NCBI RefSeq assembly: GCF_021168455.1
Contig: NZ_JAJOZR010000001.1
Span: 558,001-622,000 of the forward strand
Direction: 5' to 3'
DNA: 64,000 nucleotides
Source: Ferranicluibacter quercicola
GTDB lineage: Bacteria > Pseudomonadota > Alphaproteobacteria > Rhizobiales > Rhizobiaceae
Translations under genes and position numbers: made by a program
The notes under the pieces: generated by a model
Database searches by the model: none
Seen by the model: the letters and a program-made list of their open reading frames with translations, nothing else
Told to the model about the DNA's origin: nothing
Shown here: in pieces, positions 15,845 through 23,817 of the stretch
How the letters are laid out: each line of letters starts with the position of its first letter
Numbering within the stretch: the first letter of the stretch is position 1

Positions 15845-18289
15845 GTGGGCGCTCTGATCGACCGGCCCGAACTGATGGCCCGCATCTTGGATGCCGGGAC
15901 ACCGATCGTCATACTGGAAGCACCTGCCGGCATGGGTAAATCCTCCGTTCTGGCCTTGATTGCGCAGCAGACGGGCGGCAACGTGGTTCTTTCGCCCCAG
16001 CCGCCCGTTCATCCCGCGAGCGGCACGGCAGCGGATACCGTGCCCGACCTGTGGGATATACCGCCCTACACGACGCCCCGCCCCATCCCCGAGGCCTGCG
16101 TCTCCGGCACGCGCAGGCTGATCATCGCGAAGCGTCCGGACACGGTTCTTCCGGGACAGGCACGGGCCCTTGCTTACGCACAGGCGATGCTGATCGGCAG
16201 CAACGACCTGATGATGGCGCAGAGAGAGCTTGCAAGGCTGTTCGGGACCGCGTGCGACGATGTGGCCGCCAGGAGCGGGGGATGGCCGCTCGCCGTGTTC
16301 AATGCCGGCCTCTTCGAAGGCCCTCCGGATATTCTGCGTGCTTTTCTCGATGCCGAGGTGCTGGCGACGATGCCCGACGAGGAGCTCGTCGTCCTGCGGC
16401 TGATGCTGTTGGAGACGCCCAAGCGGGCGGGGGTCGCGATACCGCACCCCGCCTTCTCCGCGTCTGGCGTCTCCGCTTCATCCCCTGCGCCGCCCGTGGC
16501 GCCGTTCCTGATGCGCCCCGACGCCGCGGGTCGGCCAACACTGGCCGTGGCAGGCGTCCGCCAGGTCCTGCGCGAGGCGATCGACGATGCGATGGAGCGG
16601 CGACTGCGCAAAGCCGGGAGCGCCAGAGCCATCGCCGAAGCCTACCGGGCGAGAGGTCTCGTGGTCGAGGCAATCTGCGCCTTCCAGAAAGCCGGCCTCT
16701 TCGACAATGCGCTGCGCATCTTTCAGGATGCCGGCGGCCCCTTCTTTCTCTACTATTTTGGGCCAAAGGCTTTCGACACCGTCCTTGCCGGGTTTCCGCT
16801 GACCTTTTCGATCCAGACAGAGGTCCTCGTTCTCGCCAAAGCGCTGCAATCGCTCAAGCTCGGCGATATCGCGCGCGCCCGCCGCCTGCTCATCGACCGT
16901 TTCGGCGACATTGCCAACGACTACACGCAGGTGTTTTCCAGCCGCTCGGTCTTCTCGCGTCCGTTCCGGGCGTTCCGGCTCGTGATGTTGCTTTACGAGG
17001 ACTACTTCTTCTCCGAGGAACTGCTGGAGCGGGCCTATGCGCTGATTGCGGAGTTTCCGACGGATGACCATCTGTCGCGCGGCAGCTTCTACAACTCAGT
17101 GCTCGAATTCTACATTCGCAATCGACAGTTTGCTGCGGCCGAAGAGGTGGCGCAGCGGGCCATGTTTCATTATCGCGCCGCCCGCGCACCACTCCTTGCC
17201 TTCTACATCAGCCTTCACCAGACGCTGATCCGGCTGATGATGGGCGATGCGCTGGCCGCGCGCCGCCACGCGACGCAATCGGCCGCGTTCATTGCGGAGC
17301 TGCCGTTCGAAAGTCCCAACGATGTGCGGCTTCAGGTGCTGATGGATGCGTGCGTCGAATACGAAGGCGGACGCGCCGAGCCGCTGGCACGGTTCCTCAA
17401 TCTCGAGATCGACGGCTTTGCCCATGGCGAGATCTGGCCCAGTCTCCTCGAATTCGCGCTTCACTACGGCAGCCAGGCTCTGGGCGAGCACTTCTCCACC
17501 ATGGCGGCCCGAAGCTTTCTTGATCGCTGGCGCGTCTACCAGACGTCGAACGGGCAGTTTCAGGCGATGATCTCGATCCGCGAGGCCGCCGTCCTTCAAA
17601 ACGCGAACCGCTGGCAGGAAGCGGCCGACACGCTGGCGGCGATGGAAGGCCGGGTCGATCGCGCCTTCGTTCTGGCGGGCGGCGAACTCTTGGCACGCGT
17701 ACAGGAGCGCGACGAACTGGCGCTGGCGCTCATCTGGCTGCGCCAAATCGTCTACGAGGCGCCGCAGCGGCCCGGCCTCGACGGGCTCGTGACCACCATC
17801 ATCGGCAACATGAATCTCACGGATCGCCAGCGGATGAGCGCCGAGATCTGGCTCGCCTATGTCGCCAAGCGTCAGCGCAATGCGACGCAGGCACGCGCCG
17901 TGCTGCAGAAGACCTTCGGCGACTGTGCCAGGCTCGGCACCATCGCGCCGCTCGCCGAGGAGCGCGTCTTCCTGCAGGAACTGATTGACAACCAGCGCAT
18001 CGGCGGCTTCCTGTCCACCGTCACCGGGAACCGACAAATTCTTCGCAAGCTGCGGGATTCCGGCCGCCTCGACACCCCGTCGACGCGGATGGGCAACACG
18101 CTGTCGCGGCGCGAAAGCAAGATCCTGTTGATGATCTCCGAGGGCGCCGCAAACAAGGACGTGGCCAACACGCTGGGCCTCAGCGAAGCGACGGTGAAAT
18201 TTCATCTCGGCAATGTCTACCGGAAACTGGGCTGCCGCAGCCGCCAGGAAGCGATCCTGTCCGCTCGGGCGCTGGGGCTTCTCGGCTAG
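15845..18289 (+). CDS. LuxR-family ATP-binding (MalT/LAL-type) transcriptional regulator, degenerate ATPase
   Basis: The 814-residue protein carries a Walker A motif, APAGMGKSS, at residues 26-34 and a long helical repeat region. A LuxR helix-turn-helix fills residues 753-814 (LSRRESKILLMISEG...LGLSEATVKFHLGNVYRKLG). MalT-like activators bind ATP and an inducer and activate operons. The Walker A to sensor segment is about 50 residues shorter than in the paralogue at 27674, and the LFLDDYH Walker B of that protein has no clear match (PDLWDIPPY instead). GTG 15845 has GGGGAGG six bases upstream; an open frame back to 15608 would overlap the divergent membrane gene. It precedes the peptide-type ABC/HyuA operon, its likely target. 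Confidence 0.82.
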   Translation: MGALIDRPELMARILDAGTPIVILEAPAGMGKSSVLALIAQQTGGNVVLSPQPPVHPASGTAADTVPDLWDIPPYTTPRPIPEACVSGTRRLIIAKRPDTVLPGQARALAYAQAMLIGSNDLMMAQRELARLFGTACDDVAARSGGWPLAVFNAGLFEGPPDILRAFLDAEVLATMPDEELVVLRLMLLETPKRAGVAIPHPAFSASGVSASSPAPPVAPFLMRPDAAGRPTLAVAGVRQVLREAIDDAMERRLRKAGSARAIAEAYRARGLVVEAICAFQKAGLFDNALRIFQDAGGPFFLYYFGPKAFDTVLAGFPLTFSIQTEVLVLAKALQSLKLGDIARARRLLIDRFGDIANDYTQVFSSRSVFSRPFRAFRLVMLLYEDYFFSEELLERAYALIAEFPTDDHLSRGSFYNSVLEFYIRNRQFAAAEEVAQRAMFHYRAARAPLLAFYISLHQTLIRLMMGDALAARRHATQSAAFIAELPFESPNDVRLQVLMDACVEYEGGRAEPLARFLNLEIDGFAHGEIWPSLLEFALHYGSQALGEHFSTMAARSFLDRWRVYQTSNGQFQAMISIREAAVLQNANRWQEAADTLAAMEGRVDRAFVLAGGELLARVQERDELALALIWLRQIVYEAPQRPGLDGLVTTIIGNMNLTDRQRMSAEIWLAYVAKRQRNATQARAVLQKTFGDCARLGTIAPLAEERVFLQELIDNQRIGGFLSTVTGNRQILRKLRDSGRLDTPSTRMGNTLSRRESKILLMISEGAANKDVANTLGLSEATVKFHLGNVYRKLGCRSRQEAILSARALGLLG

Positions 18290-18310
18290 CCTCGACTGAC
18301 CCAACCGCAC

Positions 18311-18342
18311 AAAACCTAGACCATTTAAACGAAAACCTAGAC
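18311..18342 (+). promoter_or_regulatory. Direct repeat AAAACCTAGAC, 21-bp spacing: activator site candidate
   Basis: Two identical 11-base copies lie at 18311-18321 and 18332-18342, exactly 21 bp (two helical turns) apart. They sit 110-140 bp upstream of the solute-binding-protein start and just after the LuxR stop. MalT-family activators bind tandem direct repeats, so this is a plausible binding site for the upstream regulator. No clear -35 or -10 was assigned. Confidence 0.55.
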
Positions 18343-18451
18343 GTGACGCCGCTTGAGGTGCTCCGGCTCGCGATGCATCCTCGCGTTCAAGAACGAGATG
18401 ACGGTCGATGAAATGGCCGCGCCGGGAACCTTCGACAACACGGGAGACACA

Positions 18452-20011
18452 ATGCGTACGCTTTGCACCCTCGCCTCCACCGCCGCCCTTGCCCTGGTTG
18501 CCGGCTTTGCCGGATCGGCTGCGGCCAAGACCGTGGTGACCATGAACACCGTCCAGATCTTCGGCACGATCGATCCCGCCAAGATTTCGGACTACACGGA
18601 CTATATGTCCGCTGTGAACCTCTATGACGGCCTGACCACGGTCGATCCCACCGGCAAGATCATCCCCGAGCTGGCGGAAAGCTGGACCGTGTCGGACGAC
18701 GCCAAGGAGGTCACCTACAAGATCCGGGCCGACGCTAGGTTCTCGGATGGCACGCCCGTCGAGGCGAAGGATGTGGTCTACTCCTTCGAGCGGCTCTTCC
18801 GCATCAACCAGGGCCCGGCCAACCTCTTTACCGACGTCCTGAAGCCCGGCTCGATCGTCGCCATCGATGACAAGACGGTCAAGTTCACGCTGTCGAAGAC
18901 CTTTGCGCCCTTCCTGACCACCGTTCCCGCCGTCTTCATCGTCAATTCGGACGTGGTCGAGGCCAACAAGGGCAGCGATGACGCGCAGACCTATCTCGGC
19001 AGCACGGTTGCCGGCGCCGGCGCCTACAAGCTGGTCGAGTGGGACCGCGGCGCACGGATGACGATCGAGCGTGATCCCAATTACTACAAGGGCTTCGGCA
19101 AGGGCGCGATCGACGAGGTGCGCTGGATCATCACCAATGACGAGGCGACGGTGCGGTCGCTCGCGGCCTCCGGCGAACTGACCATGACCAGCCAGTACCA
19201 GTCGCCCGAGACCTACAAGGCACTCGCCGATATGGGCCGCTTCACCGTCGTCAGCGAACCTACGACGACCGCCTTCTACCTCAAGCTCAACACCAAGGTG
19301 CCCCCAACCGACGACGTGCACATCCGCCGCGCGCTGGCGCTGGCCACCGACTATCAGACCATCCGCGATGTCATTCTCCCCGGTGGCGAGCTGACGACCC
19401 CGCTGCCGTCCGGCTTTGCCGAGTTTCACGCCGGTGACGTACCGGCACCGAAGTACGATCTGGAAGCGGCCAAGGCCGAGATCGCCCAGTCGAAATATGC
19501 CGGCTCCGAGATCCCGATCACGCTCGGCTATGTCGCGGGCACGAAGTTCGAGGAAGAGATCAGCCTGCTGATGCAGTCGAACCTCGAGCAGCTCGGCTTC
19601 AAGGTGACGCAGCAGGCAGACCCCTGGAACCGGATCACGGAGATCGCGACCAAGGTCGAGACGACGCCCGCCGTCAATCAGATCTTCTTCTCGCCGACCT
19701 ACCCCTCGCCTGACTCCATGTTCTTCACCCAGTATCACTCCAAGGCCGCCGGCACCTGGGCGTCGGTGGAGTGGCTGCAGGATCCGGCGATCGACGCCCT
19801 GATCGACGAGGCCCGCTCGACCGCCGACGTCGCGAAGCAGGCCGTGATCTACAAGGATCTGCAGCGCAAGCTGGTCGAGATCCAGCCGGATGTCTTCCTC
19901 ATGACCCAGACTGTCCAGCACGCGATGGACAAATGCCTGACCGGCTTCAAGGCCGTCCCCATGCAGTCCTTCGACTACGACTTCACGCGCTACAGCTGGA
20001 CCTGCAACTGA
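18452..20011 (+). CDS. ABC transporter substrate-binding protein, peptide/nickel (SBP_bac_5) family
   Basis: The 519-residue protein begins with a Sec signal peptide (TLCTLASTAALALVAGFAGSAAA). It has SBP_bac_5 hallmarks: PAKISDYTDYMSAVNLYDGL, IIPELAESWTVSDDAKEVTYKIR, GTPVEAKDVVYSFERLF and VAGAGAYKLVEW. It binds the transported solute in the periplasm. GGGAGA precedes the chosen ATG; a frame open from 18353 adds an unlikely leader. It is the first gene of an operon with two permeases, two ATPases, a HyuA-type protein and two DUF917 proteins, which suggests the cargo is an amide, lactam or small peptide-like compound. A strong stem-loop separates it from the permeases. Confidence 0.9.
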   Translation: MRTLCTLASTAALALVAGFAGSAAAKTVVTMNTVQIFGTIDPAKISDYTDYMSAVNLYDGLTTVDPTGKIIPELAESWTVSDDAKEVTYKIRADARFSDGTPVEAKDVVYSFERLFRINQGPANLFTDVLKPGSIVAIDDKTVKFTLSKTFAPFLTTVPAVFIVNSDVVEANKGSDDAQTYLGSTVAGAGAYKLVEWDRGARMTIERDPNYYKGFGKGAIDEVRWIITNDEATVRSLAASGELTMTSQYQSPETYKALADMGRFTVVSEPTTTAFYLKLNTKVPPTDDVHIRRALALATDYQTIRDVILPGGELTTPLPSGFAEFHAGDVPAPKYDLEAAKAEIAQSKYAGSEIPITLGYVAGTKFEEEISLLMQSNLEQLGFKVTQQADPWNRITEIATKVETTPAVNQIFFSPTYPSPDSMFFTQYHSKAAGTWASVEWLQDPAIDALIDEARSTADVAKQAVIYKDLQRKLVEIQPDVFLMTQTVQHAMDKCLTGFKAVPMQSFDYDFTRYSWTCN

Positions 20012-20071
20012 TCGCCCTTCAGCGAGACCGGCGCCCGTCCTGATCGAGGATCTGGCATCTCGGTTTCCCCC

Positions 20072-20109
20072 TGTCCCGGTCCGATACCCTCCCAAGACGG
20101 ACCGGGACA
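20072..20109 (+). promoter_or_regulatory. Intercistronic stem-loop after the binding-protein gene
   Basis: TGTCCCGGTCCG (20072-20083) and CGGACCGGGACA (20098-20109) form a perfect 12-bp stem with a 14-base loop. It lies 60 bp past the binding-protein stop and 61 bp before the permease start. Such stems protect the upstream mRNA or partly terminate transcription, which raises binding-protein levels above permease levels. Confidence 0.7.
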
Positions 20110-20169
20110 TGGTTTCCGCTGCTCGCCTCACCGCCCTTGTCACTTTAATCCTTCGAAAAGGCTGGACGC

Positions 20170-21192
20170 TTGGAATTCCTGCTCTTCCTTCTCAGGCGTG
20201 TCGCATGGTCGCTGCTGGTCCTTCTCGGGCTCTCGGTGGTGATCTTCGTCATCGCGCGCGCCATGCCGGGCGACCCCGTGCGGCTTGCGCTCGGACCACG
20301 AGCCAGCGTCGAGCAGGTCGAGCAGCTGCGCGAGACGCTGGGGTATAACCAGCCGCTCGTTCAGCAATACGGTATCTATGTCGCGGGCCTCGCACGCGGC
20401 GATCTCGGGCGGTCGCTGCTGACGGAGCAGCCGGTGGCCAACGATATCCGCCAGACCTTCGCCGCGACCTTCGAGCTCGTGCTTTCGACCATCACCATCG
20501 CCTTCGTGCTCGGCGTGCCCCTGGGCGTCGCCGCTGCGCGCTACAAGGACCGATGGCCGGATAATGTGGTGCGGATCATCGCGATCTTTTCCGCCGTGAC
20601 GCCGAGCTTCTTTCTGGCTTTGCTCCTCCAAATTCTCGCCGGTTACGTTCTGCATATCCTGCCCACCACCGGCCGCCTGCCGCCGGGACTAGCTTTTTCG
20701 GCCGACGTCACGGGCCTGATCACCATCGACGCGCTGTTGCACGGCCGGTTGGACGTATTCCTCGAAGCGCTTCGCTATCTGCTGCTGCCGTCGATCGCAC
20801 TGGCCGCCGCCACGATGGGCCAGATCGCCCGCATCACCCGCTCGTCCATGATCGACGTCTCCAGCCAGGATTATGCGGAGGCCGGTCGCGCCTTCGGCAT
20901 CCCCGAGCGTGTCAGAGTGTTCAAATACATGCTGCGCCCGAGCTTCGTGCCGCCCCTGACCATTCTCGGCCTCGAGTTCGCCTCGCTGATCGGCAACGCC
21001 TTCGTGGTGGAACTGGTCTTCTCCTGGCCCGGAATGGCCGCCTACGGGGTGCGCACCATCCTGCAGAAAGATCTCAACGCCATCATGGGCGTCGTCATCG
21101 TCTCCGGCGTATTCTTCGTGCTCGCCAACCTCGTCATTGACGTTCTCACCGGCATCGTCGATCCACGCATCCGCATCCGGGGGCGCCGCTGA
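20170..21192 (+). CDS. ABC transporter permease, DppB/OppB-like
   Basis: The 340-residue inner-membrane protein starts with a hydrophobic helix (VAWSLLVLLGLSVVIFVIARAMPGDP), the classic DppB beginning. A permease core follows, with the EAA-type loop (SSQDYAEAGRAFGIPERVRVFKYML) and SWPGMAAYGVRTILQKDLNAIMG. It forms half of the membrane channel of the peptide-type importer. The start appears to be a TTG. The stop overlaps the next permease start (TGATG). Confidence 0.9.
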   Translation: MEFLLFLLRRVAWSLLVLLGLSVVIFVIARAMPGDPVRLALGPRASVEQVEQLRETLGYNQPLVQQYGIYVAGLARGDLGRSLLTEQPVANDIRQTFAATFELVLSTITIAFVLGVPLGVAAARYKDRWPDNVVRIIAIFSAVTPSFFLALLLQILAGYVLHILPTTGRLPPGLAFSADVTGLITIDALLHGRLDVFLEALRYLLLPSIALAAATMGQIARITRSSMIDVSSQDYAEAGRAFGIPERVRVFKYMLRPSFVPPLTILGLEFASLIGNAFVVELVFSWPGMAAYGVRTILQKDLNAIMGVVIVSGVFFVLANLVIDVLTGIVDPRIRIRGRR

Positions 21193-22079
21193 TGACGCAA
21201 GTGCCCATCGCTCCCGAAGAGGCACGCCGCCTCTCGAATGCCTATCAGAACTGGTATCGCTTCTCGCGCAATCCGACGGCCGTGATCGGCGCCGTCATCG
21301 TCCTCACCTGCATTTTTGCCGCGCTGCTCGCCCCCTTTATAACGCCCTATCCGGAGCATGTCGGCGCCGTTGTCAATTTCCGGGCCCGCCACCAGCCGCC
21401 GTCGCTTGCCTTCTGGTTCGGCACCGACAATGTCGGGCGCGACATCTTCACCCGCACGATCTATGGCATGCGCATCTCGCTGCTGCTTGCCTTCGTCGTG
21501 CTCGGCACCGCCGTGCCCATCGGCACGATCCTCGGCCTTCTCGCCGGCTATTTCGGTGGCTGGGTCGAGACCGTCATCATGCGCATAACGGACATCGCGC
21601 TGGCGCTTCCCCCGCTCGTCATGGCGCTCGCCGTCGCCGCCGTTCTGTCGCCCGACCTCGTCAATTCCCTGCTTGCCATCGCCGCGCTCTGGTGGACCTG
21701 GCACACGCGGCTGATCTACGCGATCACCAAACAGATCCGCACGCAGGAATTCATCGAGGCCGCGGAAACGCTCGGCGCCAGCAAGTTCCACATTCTCTTC
21801 CGCGAGATCCTGCCGAACTGCGTGTCCGCCATTGCCGTCAAGACCTCGCTCGATTGCGGCTTCGTCATTCTGGTCGGCGCGTCGCTCTCCTTCCTCGGCC
21901 TCGGAATCCAGCCGCCCACGCCCGATCTCGGCACGATGGTGGCGCAGGGCGCGGGCTTCCTGCCGGATTTCTGGTGGGAGTCGGTGCTTCCGGGCCTTGC
22001 CATCCTCTTCGTCGCGCTCGGCTTCAACCTGCTTGGCGATGGCTTGCGCGACCTCTTCGACGTGCAGGAGGTCCGATGA
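21192..22079 (+). CDS. ABC transporter permease, DppC/OppC-like
   Basis: The 295-residue protein has the OppC N-terminal helix (NPTAVIGAVIVLTCIFAALLAPFI), HQPPSLAFWFGTDNVGRDIFTR and the EAA loop (FIEAAETLGASKFHILFREILP). It pairs with the upstream DppB-like permease to form the channel. It overlaps the preceding stop by one base and the following ATPase start by four bases, so it is translated in a coupled operon. Confidence 0.9.
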   Translation: MTQVPIAPEEARRLSNAYQNWYRFSRNPTAVIGAVIVLTCIFAALLAPFITPYPEHVGAVVNFRARHQPPSLAFWFGTDNVGRDIFTRTIYGMRISLLLAFVVLGTAVPIGTILGLLAGYFGGWVETVIMRITDIALALPPLVMALAVAAVLSPDLVNSLLAIAALWWTWHTRLIYAITKQIRTQEFIEAAETLGASKFHILFREILPNCVSAIAVKTSLDCGFVILVGASLSFLGLGIQPPTPDLGTMVAQGAGFLPDFWWESVLPGLAILFVALGFNLLGDGLRDLFDVQEVR

Positions 22080-22921
22080 GCTTCCCTCTCCTGCGCGTCG
22101 AAAACCTCTCGGTCTCCTTCACCACCTATGGCCAGACCGTACCCGTGCTGCACGGCGTCAGTCTCGATGTGCCTGCGCGCTCGCAGGTGGCGCTGGTCGG
22201 TGAAAGCGGATCCGGCAAGACGGTCACGATGAAGGCCATCATGGGCCTCCTGCGCCAGCCGCCGGCCCGCATCACCTCCGGCGCGATCTATTATGACGGC
22301 GCGGATCTTCTGACCATGCCGGAAAAGGATCGGCTCAAGCTGCGTGGCACGGCGATGTCGATGGTGTTCCAGGACCCGATGAGTTCGCTCAATCCGGTCT
22401 TCACCATTGCCGACCAGATGGCGACGATCCTGAAATATGCCGACCGGCGCCTCGGCCGCGCCCGCTCGTCCAGAGACCGGATGCAGAGGGTCTACGATAC
22501 GCTGGCACAGGTGCGCATGCGAGACCCCGAGCGGGTGGCGCGCGCCTATCCGATCGAGCTTTCCGGCGGCATGCGCCAGCGCGTGCTGATCGCCATGGCG
22601 CTGCTGAGCGAGACCGACCTTTTGATCGCCGACGAGCCGGGAACGGCGCTGGACGTGACCACGCAGGCGCAGATCCTGAAACTCTTAAGGGACCTGGTCG
22701 AGGCACGGGGCCTCGCACTCCTGATGATCACCCACAATCTGGGCGTGGTGCGCGAGACCTGCAACACCGTCTACGTCATGCAGAAGGGTGTCATCGTCGA
22801 GAAGGGCGAGACTGCTGCGATCTTCGAAACTCCGGCGCACGACTACACCCGCAGCCTCATCGATGCCGTTCCGCGCCTCACCGGCGGACGACGCTTCGGA
22901 ACTGCCGAGGTGCAATCATGA
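22076..22921 (+). CDS. ABC transporter ATP-binding protein, DppD-like
   Basis: The 281-residue ATPase has Walker A GESGSGKT, the Q-loop VFQDPMSSLNPVF, signature ELSGGMRQR, Walker B LLIADEPGTALDV and a switch histidine (LLMITHNLGV). It drives import together with the DppF-like subunit. It is shorter than most DppD proteins: it ends soon after the HDYTRSLIDAVP motif, without the cysteine-containing oligopeptide-transporter C-terminal region seen in the second peptide operon (58252-59277). It is ATGA-coupled to both neighbours. Confidence 0.9.
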   Translation: MSFPLLRVENLSVSFTTYGQTVPVLHGVSLDVPARSQVALVGESGSGKTVTMKAIMGLLRQPPARITSGAIYYDGADLLTMPEKDRLKLRGTAMSMVFQDPMSSLNPVFTIADQMATILKYADRRLGRARSSRDRMQRVYDTLAQVRMRDPERVARAYPIELSGGMRQRVLIAMALLSETDLLIADEPGTALDVTTQAQILKLLRDLVEARGLALLMITHNLGVVRETCNTVYVMQKGVIVEKGETAAIFETPAHDYTRSLIDAVPRLTGGRRFGTAEVQS

Positions 22922-23799
22922 GCGGACCGATGCTGGAGCTGAATAACCTCTGCAAGGCCTTCCCGATCCGCAACGCCTTCGGCCGCAAGACCGGCGCGCT
23001 GCAGGCGGTCGACAACGTCTCGATGGCGATTGCACCCGGCGACGTCTATGGCCTTGCCGGCGAGAGCGGATCGGGCAAATCCACGATCGCCCGCATGATC
23101 ATGGGGCTGGAAACGCCCGACAGCGGCGAGATCCTGATCGACGGGCGCAGCCTTCACGATCGTTCGGACGGCGTGGCGCATGGCCGCCGCGTGCAAATGG
23201 TGTTCCAGAACCCCGGCTCCTCGCTCAACCCCCGCCGCACCGTCGGCCAGTCCATCGCGGTCCCGCTGGACGCGCACGGCTTTCCGCGCGGCGAACGCCG
23301 CGCCCGTGTCGCGAAGCTGCTCGACATGGTGCAGCTGCCCGCGGCCTTTGCCGAGCGATATCCGCACGAGCTTTCCGGCGGGCAGAAGCAGCGCGTGGCG
23401 ATCGCCCGGGCGCTGGCCGTCGAGCCGAAGCTGCTGGTGCTGGACGAACCGACCTCCGCGCTCGACGTCTCGGTGCAGGCGAAGGTCATGGACCTGCTTG
23501 CCGATCTCGGCCGGCAGATGGGCCTGACCTATCTGTTCATTTCCCACGATCTGAGCCTGATGCGCAATTTTGCACGCGAGGTCAGCATCCTTTATCGCGG
23601 CGCCGTCGTGGAACGCGGTACGTCGGACGCCGTCTTCGGGAACCCGACCCACGACTATACGCGTCTCCTGATCGCCTCCGTGCCGGTCATCTCGGCGGAG
23701 GAAGCAGCGCTCCGGCCCGTCATCCCGCTGATCGACGGCGAACTCCCCACACCCGAACACCTGATCGCGCTGCGGCAAGCGGCGGATCGGCAGGCATAG
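22918..23799 (+). CDS. ABC transporter ATP-binding protein, DppF-like
   Basis: The 293-residue ATPase shows Walker A GESGSGKST, Q-loop MVFQNPGSSLNPRRTV, signature ELSGGQKQR, Walker B LLVLDEPTSALDVSVQ and switch region LFISHDLSLM. It is the second ATPase of the peptide-type importer. Like its partner it lacks the cysteine-rich C-terminal tail of longer homologues. The start overlaps the upstream stop, and a HyuA-type gene follows after 18 bp, so the transporter and enzymes share one transcript. Confidence 0.9.
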   Translation: MSGPMLELNNLCKAFPIRNAFGRKTGALQAVDNVSMAIAPGDVYGLAGESGSGKSTIARMIMGLETPDSGEILIDGRSLHDRSDGVAHGRRVQMVFQNPGSSLNPRRTVGQSIAVPLDAHGFPRGERRARVAKLLDMVQLPAAFAERYPHELSGGQKQRVAIARALAVEPKLLVLDEPTSALDVSVQAKVMDLLADLGRQMGLTYLFISHDLSLMRNFAREVSILYRGAVVERGTSDAVFGNPTHDYTRLLIASVPVISAEEAALRPVIPLIDGELPTPEHLIALRQAADRQA

Positions 23800-23817
23800 C
23801 AATGAGGTTTCAAGCCC

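Noticed and set aside
17096..20143. Very long open frame on the minus strand across the LuxR and binding-protein genes (about 1015 codons)
   Set aside because: It is antisense to two well-recognised genes, its translation is unlike any family, and long antisense frames are expected at this GC content.
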